Notes: a model not told the origin generated them from the sequence alone. DNA of 64,000 nucleotides from Phylloscopus collybita (GCA_027886175.1 JAJNNQ010000009.1:6735001-6799000); one strand, 5' to 3'. Numbered from the stretch's first letter, positions 43,901 to 54,265 are shown. Numbers and translations are program-made.

Positions 43901-46900
43901 GGACACAACCTCCCCCAAAAACTGTGCTCTTTTTCATGGTACTAAACTCTGTTTTTCAATATATTAACCACCAATTTAGTTATTTCTACACTTGGCAATT
44001 TGAACAGAAACACCAATAGCACAGTGATTACAGGATGAGATCATAGATTCAATACTTGCCTTGTTTCCAGCTGATTTCATTACCATAAACTTGAAGTAAA
44101 GTCCTCAGGAAATCTTTTGCGTTGAAGCAAATTATTGGAACTTTGCACTGTAGCATTTGAAACAACACTTGCCTGCAGAGAAGTAGTTCATTAACACACA
44201 CTATACTGCTCCTAGGTTTAGTCAATCTATTTACTTTGCTCTCAAAAATGCTCAGAAAGGGTGTTTATCACAATAATGTCCATCAAAAACGTACTAGCTA
44301 AGAAATGCAGTTCAGGAAATGGAAGATAAAATACAAGAAAGATAAAACATATTCTGGACAAAACATATTCTTTGGTGGTATCCAGCTTTAACTGCTCATA
44401 AAAAATTTGCAGGTGAATGTAAACAGCCCCTACCAGAATTCCAGCCTAACTCTGCAAGGGCTGCAGTCAGTGATATGCTGAGCCCAAAGGAATAGTCTAT
44501 TCTTATTTGGTTTCTATTAGCCCAGACTTGATATGGAACTAATACAGCCAAAATGAAATTCAACGAGCCTGCCATGTAAGGAGATTAGGCCTGTGCTAAG
44601 TAACCAACATCATTACTGCTGAAAGCATGTGTGAAGCAAAACAGTATTTTTTCCTACATACTCTCACCAAGAAAATTTCTTGTGAGCCTGTTCTTGTTCC
44701 CAGAGAGATGACGGCTCAGTTTTTAAATAAAATAATTTATCATTTTCATTAGCAGCATTCCAAGTATGGCCAGTTGAAGGGTTACTGGGAGGACAAGGCT
44801 GATCAGTCTGATTCTTCACCAGCACAACAACTCCTTTTACTGATGAGGTAGAGGCCTGTTAAGCATAATTACAATAGTGTTTCCTCTGACAGATTTTGTG
44901 CAAGTCTATAAAGAAAAATACCCAAATGTTTTACAATATGAAACCTATTACGTATACTACAGTTTCTGCATACACAATTGACATAGTAGAGGAGCATGCA
45001 AGTGTTTCAGCCTTGAAACAGAAATCCTAGTGGTTTCATGTTCTCTAAGTTTTACTTTGCAGTTTAAAATAAAATGTAATCTAACTGTACATTTTGGTAT
45101 GTCACAACAAAAGTGTTGCCAATGAACGTGGATTTGTGATTATCAGTCACATGCACATTCAAATGGTTCTACAGAACTGACTCTAAACAAAACCCATCCT
45201 TCACTAACCTGCTCTGAGTTGAGCTGTGAAGAACCATCTTGAAATATCATAGTAGTTACAAAAGCTGCTGCCTGTTCTATAGTTGCAAACAGTTCACTTT
45301 TTTCTTCACATCCTAAACTGCTGATATCACAAGGATACTTTCCAGAAGACTTTATTTGTCCAGGAATACAGCTGTACCTTCTTTGATGTAAGAACATGTA
45401 GGTATTTACATGCAATCTTCTTGTTTTCTCTGAACAAGCTGTAGACACATTTTGCTTTCTTTTAAGAGGAATAACTATTTTCTTTTCCCCATCCTTCAGG
45501 CTTTTTTCTTCTACTGAAAGACTCCTTTCTCGAAATCCCCACTTTAGGAAGCCTGAATCCTGGTAACAGCTACCAGATATTTTGGTATCTTGACAGCCAC
45601 GTATTTCATCTACATGCACTGTCCTGACTATCTGACCAGCAGTTCTTTTTTCAGGGCTGACCATTGCTTTTAATATGGCAATTCTGGAATCACAATCCTC
45701 CTGGGAAAAGCAGAAATTTTTAGCAAACCAATTATTTGACTTATTAGGAGAAACTAAAAATTGTACAAAGTTAATTTAGATCAGCTTTCAAGAAAGCAAA
45801 ACTGTATGAAAAACTGTTGATACTAACAAAACAGAACCAGTTTAGGGAACCAAATTACATAAATCAAAATTCAAGTATTCATCAGTAGAGATTTTGTTGA
45901 CATACACCATTTACATCCACAACTACTTTTTAACTTAATATTAGTCCAACACTAAAAATGGCAAATTAACAACCGTAAGATGCATCTAGTCCAGTAGCCT
46001 GTCTTCCATAGTGACAAGGTTATTATTGTCTGAAGAGGGAAGAGAACCTTCATCTTTAGCTTCAACATTCAGAGCTCTCTTCATGTTCATGACAGCTTCA
46101 TTTGTTACAGAACTTTTGGCAAGGGACTTTAATGACTGCTTTGGAAATTCAGCTGGATCCCTTCATGCAACTTACAGGATTGCAAGACATAACAAAAATA
46201 CATAAGAAAGTTGCACTGAAGAAGTATTATGAGCTGTATGAATGACTATTATATTCTATTCTGTTCAATCCACTATACCCAGAACAGTTTTCCTACTCCA
46301 GATAGTCCCTGGATCCCTTTACACCAGCATGCTACTAAACAGCATTAAGCAAGGTGCTGCATGGTAGTGCTTGAATTCTACTGCTTCATCCTTATTTCCT
46401 TCAGAAATTTCCTTGGTATGCTACTGGCCCTAGTACTTACTATTGATTTTGCTATCTACAAACTCCTCAGCTGAAATAGATCTCTGCCTTTATTTCATGA
46501 ACAAGGGCTCTGGAATGGCCATCAGTGCCCTTTCCAAGATTTCCCTAGGGTAAATGTGTGTTTAACTATTTACAGATAACAGATACTTGCATCTTCTCTC
46601 AATACTTTTTATGCCTCAATCACCAATAGGCCTTAAGAGGAGCTGGCAAGCTTTCTACTTCTAAGGCATTTTAAAAAAATCTGTATTAGTAATGCATTTC
46701 CAAGTTTTCCTTAAAGTTCTTCTGAACTATCCCACTGTATATTTCATTTAACTTAGTCAAATGAGGCAAGTATAGAATACAAATTCTGCTAAGTTCATAT
46801 TTTTGTATGATGACATTTTTAGTAGTCTCCCTCATACTGTCTCTTAGCCATACTACTTTTTCCACACACAATTTAATATTCATTTCAAATCTTCAATATT

Positions 46901-49900
46901 CTGCTTTGAATAAATCCCTATACTACCTACAAATTTTCTGCATTTGGAGGGCAATTCCATATAATTTCTTTTAAAAGCTTCTTCAACTTGATATAGTTTT
47001 CTTTTTGAAAATTAAGCATTACTGTCTTACCTATCTTTCAATGCCTCCAAAAATACTATAGTCTCTGTAAGAGCACCTGTCAACAGGGAAGATTTTGGAC
47101 CTGACCTCACACAGAATCAAATACAAACAAATTTTTCTTGTGAGTTCTCCAACTGTTCCACAAAGCAGTTGTCTCCTATTTTTCAGCTAGAGCATCATGC
47201 ATAAGCTTAATATTCATCTACTCCACTGGAAAGTAACTGAAGTCTCTCAATTACTGTATTTTGGTCTCTTCTAGCCAGTCTCATTCAGTTCCTCTGCTGT
47301 TGTTACCACTGCAAAAACTGAGACCTCCTCACTTCAGAAGCAGCACAAGGTCCTGCTGTGCAGGGCTCCCTCCAGTCCCCAAGATGACAGCTCTCACTGA
47401 TCACAGGCTACTGTCCACCCCCATCCCATCTGTATTGATTGAGCAAGCAAGAATGACAAAGCCAGTAAGCTTGGGGGTTTTTTATGGTTTCACAATATTC
47501 CTCAACCCAGTTCCCCTATTCTCAAACCTTAGAACTATAGAGTCAAGTGAAGACTGCTTTAGATCATACTTCATAGGATCAACTCTACAGCAAAGTACAA
47601 TTACAAGGTTCTAAGTAAACAGTACAAGGAAGCTAATTCAGCATCTGTTACTACCAAAATGAATAGTGGCTATTCTAAATGAAGATAAATTAATTGGACT
47701 TATGCAATGTTAATCAAAAGGTGGGCACTATAAAGTTACCAGAAGAGGAAAAATCATATCACAGAAAGGCCAAATGTTTAAGAGCCATAGAAAGACAACT
47801 AATTCACTCAAGTGTATTCTCCAGTCAAACTGCAAATAGTTTTATCATTTAACACAACAGAACTTAAATTAGGACATTCTTGTAACTATAGAACCAGGAA
47901 TAAGCAATTCTCTTTTAAAGGTTCAAAAAATACAAACAAAGCTATTTAATTATCAAGTCAGAATAATACAGCTGGAACTACAATTAATCACAGAGAGAAA
48001 CAGCAGCTTCTGTGAAGAACTGATCTACTATTAGAAATAATGACATGACTGGAAGTCGAGAAAATGACTCCCAGGATATAGTTTCATAATTTATGTCAAT
48101 GTAGAAAGACCTCATTAGATGCAGTGAGTCAAAATTAGAGTGTCATCATTACAAAAAGGGGTTCCACTCTGCTCCATGTGCACCCACAGCTGCATGAGCA
48201 CCTGTGTAATTTGTAGGAAACTATCTCATTCCACACAAGGCGTCAGTTTTCCACATCTTGAGCAACCTGAATGGAAGTGTGCAACATGCACCAGAGTCAG
48301 AGTAAAGAAGGCTGTGAAAAGTGCAGCTGGGATGAGTTGCAGCATCTACCACTCATCAATCAACTCAATGGATTTTTACAAGCAAAGCCTGAGCTGGGGC
48401 TGCCACAGTTACCTGTCCCCACTCGTGCACTGGCCCTCACTCACATGCACATCAAACCAAATTCAGAGATGATTAAACCCAAAATTAAGTTTCCTAATAC
48501 AAAGCAATTTTTTATATGAATCAGCTCACTTTATGATTGTTCAGTGACAGGAATCTGAGAACATTTCTAAACTCTAGTGACTGTCTGAATGTGGCAACCC
48601 CATTTCGGATCAAGCTGTCATAAAAGACCAACTTCTTGCAAATAGGGAACAAAAGCTGGGCCCAGACTCTCATAAGTAAATATAGGCCAAGTGTAAAATA
48701 AGATAGAGGAAGTTACCTGAACTATGATTGTATAAAATACATCACAATAAAGCTTGTTATGAAAGAACTAGTCTATAGCTTCAAACCTGCTACAAAAAGA
48801 CTGCTTTTAGTAGTTTTCAATCTTACAAAATGCTTGCCTTTTCATTTCTCAGATGTGCATCCTTATCACCTAGTTTATTTTCCTTTGTCTTCTCTATACC
48901 TTTAAAAAAGAAGAAACAATTTACAACACAAATGAATCTGCAAGTGGCCCACATAACTTAGGTTTCATACAGGGTTACATTACTGACACTTTTACCAAAC
49001 CTGAAAGAATTGTAAAAAAAACTTCCCTCGACAACCATTTATCAAGTTAGTATCAAGTTAGTATTTATGCTCAAAAGGGCCCTGCAGGTTCCAGAATATG
49101 CATATGCAAAAGACTGCTCTGTCACCATTAAGAAAAAACTACTTAAAGCTCACTACAAAGCAGAAAAACATTTTCCATGGGACTCTGAGGAAGCATTACT
49201 GTAAGTCCGTAATTATGTGAATTTCCCTCTTTCAAGAAAGCACAATTCATTTTGGCCATAGTAAAGCTGGGGGTACGACGTGAAGGGGAAAAAAAAGAAA
49301 AATCCAAATTCTAGAAACTTTACACAGCTTAACTGTTTTCTTGGAATTGGGCAGCAATATTCCACAAAACCTTTGTTCTATAAAGTCTTATTTGTATTTG
49401 GGTTTAGCATAGAATGTTTTACAAACTGACCATGTTCCACGTGCGGGAGATAATTTTTCATATTGCTCATCTTGCAACAGAACAGGCATTTTAAGACTAG
49501 GTAAGAGGGAGCAAGGAGAATTCAGACCGGACAAACTGCCAGGAAGATAAGGTGACACCAGTCCCACGAGAAGCAGGCCAACCACCAGTGCTGGGTCTGA
49601 CACAGAGCACAGCACAGCTGGGAGTCTGAGCCCCCACTGAACTGCCAGAGACCTTTAGCCCATGGCTCTGGAAGCACAGATGCTGCAGTTCCAAGAAGGC
49701 TTTGCAAATACACCTCAGACTCACACCATGGCAAGTGAAACCATTAGGACACACGTTTCTTTCCTGCTGTAACACTGTCCACAAGTCCCAAGAAAAGGAG
49801 AAGCAAGTGAAGCCTGAAATGAAGGAGCCAGGAGTAACAGGCTAGCAGTAATTATCTCACTGGGTACAGAAAGAGGAACAGGGAAAAAGAGAACTCCCCG

Positions 49901-52041
49901 GAAGTGCAGGTCTCTCCAGAATTTGCAATTAGTTAGGATTCTTTTATGTCTCAATTATCTTATTGCCCAGCCAAAAGACACCTCACAGGCAAAGTATGTA
50001 TTTTGTCCCCCCATACTGAGTACAACACTAAACTGCTGCTGCCAGCTATGAATTTGCACTACCAGCAGCAAGACACTTTCTGAAACAATAGTGTTGATCA
50101 ATGTCAAACAAAGCATAAGGTGATCTATTTCAATTTACTTGAACTGTTTTAAAAAAACTTGTCTGGGCAAGTCAAAACCTTTGTCTACAGAAAAAAATAA
50201 GTTTATTTCTGCATGTCGGTGTAAGTGTATGATCAGACATTTAGCTCCAGTCCAAACTTCTAACCTAAGCTGCTAGAACAGCCAATATGGCCCAACTGTG
50301 TTTGTAGCTTCAAACATTTTACCTTTGGTCTTCTCGACACTTTCTTTCTCGATAATGAGATAATAAATTAAGAATGATAGTATCTGAATTTATATTCAGT
50401 GCCTTTAATTGTTTCACAGCTAGAGACTTCTCCTTGACAAATCCAATCCCCAGAGAAGGCAATGAGGATTCCATTTCTCTCCTCCAGCACACAATAATCA
50501 GTGTGATGGGTATTGAAGAGATCTGCAACTTCCAGTTTCTGAATTACGACAAACTATCACCAGATGGCAGCAGAAACCCGTCCTTGCCTTCCAGCTCCTC
50601 AAGGCTTGATGGAAAGATCAGAGCTCCACTGCCAGGATAACCACAGAATTTCACCAACTACGTCAACATTGCACATATTTGTTCTATTTGAGCCCAATAT
50701 TTACCTTCTAAAGACAAACAAATTTTCCATTACATAGAATTAAAGATTTAAAAACCTATCTATAAAATACAGTTCAATGCAGTCTGAAACAGACCAACTA
50801 ACATCAAAGGTTTGCAGTTGTTTTTGGTTTTTTAAGAGAGACAAATTTGCTTTTTACAGATTCCTACTAAAGCTGTATGTACATATATACATATAAATAT
50901 ATATGTACAGGCAATGACAAGGTAGCACAAGAAGTAAAATATCAAACTGAGGCTAAAAAGAGATTGAATTTTGCTTAAAATCATCTGGGTTTTGGTCCCA
51001 GTTGTACCACATACAATGTAAGCTTTTAAAATTAACTCATCCCACATTTCTTTAAACGTGTAAATCAGTGTATCACTGATTTACACAGTAATGAACTATT
51101 ACCTTTGTCACTGCTCCACACCAGGTTCCACTGAGCCAATACTTGACTGAAAGAGGAGCCTGAACCATAATTAATACGGAGCAGTGGCCGCAAAAACTAC
51201 GATGTACGCAGGAATAAATGTTAAACTTAAAGCCCATTGATCAGATAATATTCCAGGATCTAGTTCTCAGGAGAAAACAGACAACTGAAATTATGTAAAA
51301 CTCTTAACTTCCTACTTCTTTCCAGAGCCACAATTTGACTGTGACTTGCACAGAACTGAGAATAAAACCTGCACCTTGCAAAACCTCCCTAGTATCCACA
51401 ATGTTCTAAATCTGAGGTACTTTTAGCATTACCTTACTTGTTCTTTCACTGGGACTTTTGTTCACTCTTCCCCCTAGAATTTCACAAGGAGCACACTGCT
51501 AATGAATGTGTTTTAAGGACAGACGTGAGTCTGCAGAGATCACAGTTTCCTGTTAAGTTCCTAGTACCTTTCAGTGATCTTTAAATATCTAGTCCAGAGT
51601 CAAGCTAATGTATGCATCTAATTAATGACACTGTAGTACTTAAGTAACAGTTTGAAATTCCCATATAATTCTGTACCACATAGCAGGAAAAGAAAGAGAA
51701 AAAATTAAATTAATGGTACCATTCCTTGCACTCATATAACATTATTGAATCAGAGAAGTCCCAGCAAATGTCACAGTTACAGCTTAATTCCTTTTTTAAA
51801 CCTGTAAACCTGAAGTCTCAGCTTTTCTTTTCCTCTATTTAAAAACAGAGACTAGAGCTTTGATACTGTTGTGTTTCAATTTTTCAACAGAAAACCACAA
51901 ATAGGCTAAAATTTACTCACTCTGGTTATTTCCTCTGTTAGTCTGAGCTTCTACAGGAATAGACTGCAAAGCTGTCATAATCCTCCGAGCAATATCAGAT
52001 AAAGGCACTTTAGAAATCTCACATCCTATGTACCGCTCCAT
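16831..52041 (-). CDS. POLN: DNA polymerase nu, 5' 17 coding exons; 3' end beyond the left edge
   Basis: POLN is an A-family DNA polymerase related to the polymerase domain of POLQ/Mus308 and linked to repair and recombination. Seventeen exons join in a single frame of 1931 bases (643 residues plus two bases of a Trp codon). Landmarks matching human POLN as I remember it are [14 protein letters not shown] (331-344), [17 protein letters not shown] (404-420), [18 protein letters not shown] (445-462), [20 protein letters not shown] (507-526), the DNA-binding [20 protein letters not shown] segment (548-567) and palm motif A DFSHIELR beginning at Asp606. The start ATG has A at -3 and G at +4. The N-terminal 225 residues are poorly conserved. 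The fingers O-helix, motif C (HDE) and the C-terminus are missing, presumably left of base 1. Two introns use GC donors. Confidence 0.95.
16980..16995 (+). repeat. A16 run
   Basis: A homopolymer of about 16 A lies 35 bases upstream (minus-strand sense) of the POLN exon 17 acceptor. On the transcribed strand it reads as a T run. Confidence 0.8.
17378..17455 (-). CDS. POLN: POLN coding exon 16 (residues 580-605)
   Basis: A 78-base exon (acceptor tctcctctctag, donor GCAGCAG|gtaaga) coding [20 protein letters not shown] then TFLAA, matching human KEDKILTISPRAMFV and GHTFLAA. Its last base starts the catalytic Asp codon. Confidence 0.95.
17456..18954 (-). other. POLN intron 15
   Basis: A 1.5-kb intron between exons 15 and 16. 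I see only unique AT-rich sequence, with no repeat or conserved element I can name. Confidence 0.8.
18955..19012 (-). CDS. POLN: POLN coding exon 15 (residues 561-579)
   Basis: A 58-base exon (acceptor ttcctctttgtag, donor AAAAG|gtaaac) lying 14.6 kb from exon 14. It codes [19 protein letters not shown], which continues the human [18 protein letters not shown] sequence directly, so no exon is missing between. Confidence 0.94.
21735..22800 (+). mobile_element. CR1 LINE fragment with decayed reverse transcriptase and 3' region
   Basis: The plus strand can be read as broken CR1 ORF2 protein ([34 protein letters not shown]), then noncontiguous 3' parts (ggaaagcagctctgcagaaa; ggccaacagcatcctgga; aaacactggaacaggctgcc). 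Frameshifts, stops and missing segments show it is dead. It is antisense to POLN. Confidence 0.88.
29514..29539 (+). repeat. AATAAA followed by an A12 run
   Basis: AATAAA is followed nine bases later by twelve A. This resembles the 3' end of a retrotransposed transcript, but no matching gene body is recognised to the left. Confidence 0.4.
30214..30255 (+). repeat. (CAAA)n/(CAAAA)n simple repeat
   Basis: Three or so CAAA units run into about five CAAAA units with one G interruption, within POLN intron 14. Confidence 0.85.
33651..33716 (-). CDS. POLN: POLN coding exon 14 (residues 539-560)
   Basis: A 66-base exon (acceptor ttgattacag, donor CATCCT|gtaagt) coding [18 protein letters not shown]. 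This is the conserved primer-template binding motif (TxTGRLSS/A) of A-family polymerases. Confidence 0.96.
33935..33988 (-). CDS. POLN: POLN coding exon 13 (residues 521-538)
   Basis: A 54-base exon (acceptor tgtattttag, donor AAAAAG|gtagaa) coding [18 protein letters not shown], with the K-x-x-S-T-Y/F-V-D-G-L motif of the family. Confidence 0.95.
33989..34821 (-). other. POLN intron 12
   Basis: An 833-base intron holding the CA microsatellite and several T/A runs; nothing else stands out. Confidence 0.8.
34273..34292 (+). repeat. (CA)10 microsatellite
   Basis: A pure CA dinucleotide tract in the POLN intron between exons 12 and 13. Confidence 0.9.
34822..34878 (-). CDS. POLN: POLN coding exon 12 (residues 502-520)
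   Basis: A 57-base exon (acceptor gattttgcag, donor CGCCAG|gtgagc) coding [19 protein letters not shown]. The RQ end is conserved in A-family polymerases. Confidence 0.95.
35175..35189 (+). repeat. (TG)n microsatellite
   Basis: About seven TG units, roughly 70 bases from a CA-rich tract of opposite strand sense. Confidence 0.85.
35262..35327 (+). repeat. compound (CA)n/(TA)n microsatellite
   Basis: Imperfect units like acacacatatacatttat are repeated and followed by a short CA run. Confidence 0.85.
35641..35686. repeat. 20-base inverted repeat, 6-base loop
   Basis: The arms 35641-35660 and 35667-35686 match at 17 of 20 positions. In POLN-sense RNA two of the mismatches become G-U pairs, leaving 19 of 20 pairable. 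Confidence 0.7.
36190..36713 (+). mobile_element. CR1 LINE fragment, 3' half
   Basis: Recognisable CR1 sequence runs from cattttgcagatgacaccaa through gatctggacaggctgga to cttagcctggagaaaaggag. Both ends are truncated and the interior is diverged. It is antisense to POLN. Confidence 0.88.
36912..37001 (-). CDS. POLN: POLN coding exon 11 (residues 472-501)
   Basis: A 90-base exon (acceptor cttactttag, donor GTTGTG|gtgaga) coding [20 protein letters not shown] and STSEVV, matching human ILFGKLKLHLL and STSEAV. Confidence 0.93.
37410..37493 (-). CDS. POLN: POLN coding exon 10 (residues 444-471)
   Basis: An 84-base, phase-0 exon (acceptor ctaattcatag, donor CGAGAG|gtatta). It codes [20 protein letters not shown], highly conserved with human. 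Confidence 0.95.
37494..38248 (-). other. POLN intron 9
   Basis: A 755-base intron of unique AT-rich sequence; I see nothing specific in it. Confidence 0.8.
38249..38313 (-). CDS. POLN: POLN coding exon 9 (residues 422-443)
   Basis: A 65-base exon (acceptor ttgtatttacag, donor CTAGGG|gtaaat) coding [20 protein letters not shown], which aligns with human VMESHAIQVNKEEMEKTSAL. Confidence 0.93.
38516..38576 (-). CDS. POLN: POLN coding exon 8 (residues 402-421)
   Basis: A 61-base exon (acceptor cttactttacag, donor GGCAG|gtatga) coding [20 protein letters not shown], the conserved LELPL helix of A-family polymerases. Confidence 0.94.
38577..39963 (-). other. POLN intron 7
   Basis: A 1.4-kb intron containing one CR1 tail in the gene's own orientation (39364-39575). 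The rest is unique. Confidence 0.8.
39364..39575 (-). mobile_element. CR1 LINE, 3' end fragment, same strand as POLN
   Basis: The plus strand shows the reverse complement of a CR1 3' end: gaataaaacagttcactcag, agaagggacctacaatg, cactgtccaactgcctctta and ccacctctctgggaagtctg. It is the only CR1 copy noted here in gene orientation. Confidence 0.8.
39964..40032 (-). CDS. POLN: POLN coding exon 7 (residues 379-401)
   Basis: A 69-base exon with acceptor tttatttatatcag and donor TTAAAG|gtaaga. It encodes [21 protein letters not shown], matching human VRENLKTLYRLTMDLCSKLK in register. Confidence 0.92.
40033..42084 (-). other. POLN intron 6
   Basis: A 2-kb intron. It includes a purine-rich stretch around 41080-41480 and a long A-rich run at 41807-41864. 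No gene or named repeat was recognised. Confidence 0.75.
41807..41864 (+). repeat. long poly(A) tract with C interruptions
   Basis: More than 25 A in a row, followed by further A runs split by single C bases. On the POLN-sense strand it reads as poly(T). It may mark an old retroinsertion, but no body is recognised. Confidence 0.85.
42085..42242 (-). CDS. POLN: POLN coding exon 6 (residues 326-378)
   Basis: Bounded by acceptor cttgtttttgtag and donor TATCT|gtaagt, 158 bases. It encodes [19 protein letters not shown], nearly identical to the human protein; the end ([15 protein letters not shown]) is divergent. Confidence 0.95.
42243..44059 (-). other. POLN intron 5 (GC-AG type)
   Basis: A 1.8-kb intron that starts with gcaagt and ends with ttttgtag. 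It is otherwise unique sequence with short A/T runs. Confidence 0.85.
44060..44172 (-). CDS. POLN: POLN coding exon 5 (residues 288-325), GC donor
   Basis: The acceptor is cttctctgcag. The exon encodes [20 protein letters not shown] and then [13 protein letters not shown], which aligns with human LQFFGNDGSWKH. That alignment requires the exon to continue to AACAAG|gcaagt, a GC-type donor, and not stop at the in-frame GT donor 24 bases earlier. Confidence 0.9.
44668..44855 (-). CDS. POLN: POLN coding exon 4 (residues 226-287)
   Basis: The acceptor is tatgcttaacag and the donor TTCTTG|gtgaga; length 188. [14 protein letters not shown] and [12 protein letters not shown] match human VSSVRGIVVLVK and AIWDQEQEAHQQF. 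This begins the region that corresponds to the degenerate exonuclease-like domain of A-family polymerases. Confidence 0.9.
45209..45700 (-). CDS. POLN: POLN coding exon 3 (residues 62-225)
   Basis: This 492-base exon, bounded by cttttcccag and GAGCAG|gttagt, encodes the fast-evolving N-terminal region. The motif VSPEKRT near its start and the [21 protein letters not shown] block near its end align with human SPEKKD and AAALVITVMYTDGSTQLGADQ. The part between is hydrophilic and I see no domain in it. Confidence 0.9.
45701..48837 (-). other. POLN intron 2 (GC-AG type)
   Basis: A 3.1-kb intron that starts with gcaagc and ends with ttttcccag. No repeats or genes are recognised in it. Confidence 0.7.
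48838..48899 (-). CDS. POLN: POLN coding exon 2 (residues 41-61), GC donor
   Basis: The acceptor is ttcttttttaaag and the exon is 62 bases. It ends GAAAAG|gcaagc, a GC-type donor. Its length (2 mod 3) is what is needed to connect exon 1 (one base over) to exon 3 (phase 0). The protein segment is poorly conserved, so support comes from frame and splice sites. Confidence 0.72.
48900..51920 (-). other. POLN intron 1 (between coding exons 1 and 2)
   Basis: A 3-kb intron. The interval 49400-49950 is more GC-rich than its surroundings, and 50878-50914 is an AT-rich palindromic microsatellite (tatatgtaca-type). I see no exon. Confidence 0.75.
50878..50914. repeat. TA/CA-rich palindromic microsatellite
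   Basis: Alternating tatgtacatatatacatata-type sequence, largely self-complementary. Confidence 0.7.
51921..52041 (-). CDS. POLN: POLN coding exon 1 (residues 1-40)
   Basis: The exon probably begins at 52055 after acceptor ttctgtgtttag, leaving a 14-base leader before the ATG. It encodes MERYIGCEI...[14 protein letters not shown], matching the human start pattern PLSSVAQKIMSAM, and ends CCAGA|gtgagt with one base left over. The acceptor directly before the start implies splicing from an upstream non-coding exon. Confidence 0.88.
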
Positions 52042-52055
52042 TTTTAAAATTAAAC

Positions 52056-54240
52056 CTAAACACAGAACACATAAATTATGAATCAATCAGGACCAAGAGT
52101 AACCCTCACTTATATTCTGTTGAAATTAAAGACAAACTACAGTGAACATGTTTAGCCATTCATTCTCAATGGAAAATTACATTTGCTCACAGAACGCTTA
52201 TCAGTATTGTAATGGAAATAAAAATGTAATGGTTTATAAAAACAAACTTCTTTAAAAGTGTTTTATTACACTGATTAAAAAAATCAGCAGTCCCAAGTAC
52301 AGCTAACTTGTACTAAAAAAAAATCTGACAAATAAAACAAGATGTATGTCTGAGATATTTTGTCCCCCACCAGCATCTTTAAACTAGTCTGTATCTAGCA
52401 CATGCATACATTTACTGTTACTAGTGCTTGGATTTTATCACGAAAAACACAACTTTCAAGTAATTGCCAAAATTAAACCAACACAATATTAAAGAAACAA
52501 GCATTACTATCACAATATACAGCCATTAGTTATGTGCTGTTTCAGAAAATACTTATCATAAAAGACCTCTACTTCCTTAAATTTTGTGTAATTGATGCAT
52601 TCAAATACTGCTATATATTGGTAACTTTAAAATAGCAACAACAACTTGTCAATTTAAGAAACTGGTCAGCAACATCTATAGTTTTTACAAGCTTTGACCC
52701 CAGCTATTGTTGTAAATGTTACCCTTTTCTGAAAAGGAGCTGGTTTTCCAGCTGACCCGTCCGTATTCTGTAATACCTACAAAATCTTCGGAGGATCCAT
52801 GAGTGCAACACACACCGGAGAATCACAAGTAATCACACTGACAACTTGTTCTGGTTTTACAGTTAGACCAGAAGAAAGTGTAAAACTTGACACGAACACA
52901 AGAGAGATATGCAACATTTTAAAAAAATACTTAAAGGATACAAGCTGTACAAATCAATCACTATACCAAAACCTGCTGTGAAATTATTCCTATACAAGTG
53001 GGTAACTGGAGTCCTGCTACTCTGGTCTTCTCCTACTACATCCAGTGCATGAGCAGACTGTCAAACTTAACCATCATCAAACAATAGTTCCTCTGCCTAC
53101 AATGGAAATATTTTTTCTTGGCTCAAGACCACAGGTACACTGCAACTTTTAATACTTACAAGTGCAAGTATTTGCATCCAATTCAAAGGGAACAACCATC
53201 ACACTGCATGAGCACTGGCTATATCCATCCAGTTCTAATTAGTAAGCATGTGAAGGAAAGGATGAGAGGTGGAGTGATTTCTTTTCCCTGACATTCCAGG
53301 AGTCAGAAGTACAATCCTTCTCTGCACTCACCTCCTCCTAACTTCTATAACTAAGAGCAACACTTCTTTCCTACACAGGGTTCAAGTGCTCCCTGACTTC
53401 TCAGGCTGGGAAGTCACAGCCCCACGGGCAGAACAAAATGAGAAACCATCAGACTAAATACTAACAAGACACCATGCCTGAGAACAGGCCTAGAAAAACC
53501 CACAGGTTCACCATAAATATTAACCACACTGAACTGAATTGATAGAGTTTGGCATTTAATAATAAACACAAAGTATAGAGTTAAGCAGCATGAAATCCAG
53601 ACATGAAGACACCCAACCAGTAAGCTAAAAACATTACATATTTGAAAATAAGTTATAATCATACAGAAGTTAAAAGTCTGCCATCAAAATAGTTTTAAGA
53701 CTACTGTTACTGAATTAAAATATCCTAACCTTCATCAATATGTACAGTGCTTGAAAGCAAGCACAGCTGATCCCATCAAAATATAAAAGATTGGAAGTTA
53801 TCATATTATAAAAGCCTATTTAGTTCCATTGATATATTAGGAAGCTATAGAAAAATGTGATAAACAGGCTAACAATGCACATAAAAGCACAAGTATGAAA
53901 GCATCAGCACTCTGAATTGAAATGCCTATCATTATAAATTATAAGGCAAAGTCAGAAGTACAAAAGATAAATTTAAAATTCTTGTTCATTGACAAGCCCA
54001 GTATAAGTATGGACTGGTTTCAATGGAGGAGACAATCCATAAGTTAAATTAAGAGACATTGGAATGGTCCTAAAACAGATGGTCTCGGTAGTTAAAACAG
54101 ATTCTGGTACATATTCCAACACATTTCTAACAAAACCAAGTCATCTGAGAAGAACTGTAAGGGAAAACAATCATGGAATATCTGCTGCCTTTGAGAATTC
54201 TCCTCTTCACTATGAGCACATTACATTCTTGTTCCAAAAT
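52056..54240 (-). other. interval between HAUS3 3' end and POLN first coding exon
   Basis: About 2.2 kb of AT-rich sequence without CpG enrichment, GC boxes or a recognisable promoter. This fits POLN being transcribed from the promoter upstream of HAUS3, with this interval removed as part of a long intron. Confidence 0.7.
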
Positions 54241-54259
54241 CTGGAATGCCTTCTCCACA

Positions 54260-54265
54260 TTTATT
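54260..54265 (-). terminator. candidate HAUS3 polyadenylation signal AATAAA
   Basis: The first canonical AATAAA found downstream of the HAUS3 stop on the minus strand lies about 360 bases after it. This would give a 3' UTR of roughly 380 bases. Other A-rich hexamers occur further on, so the real cleavage site is uncertain. Confidence 0.4.
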
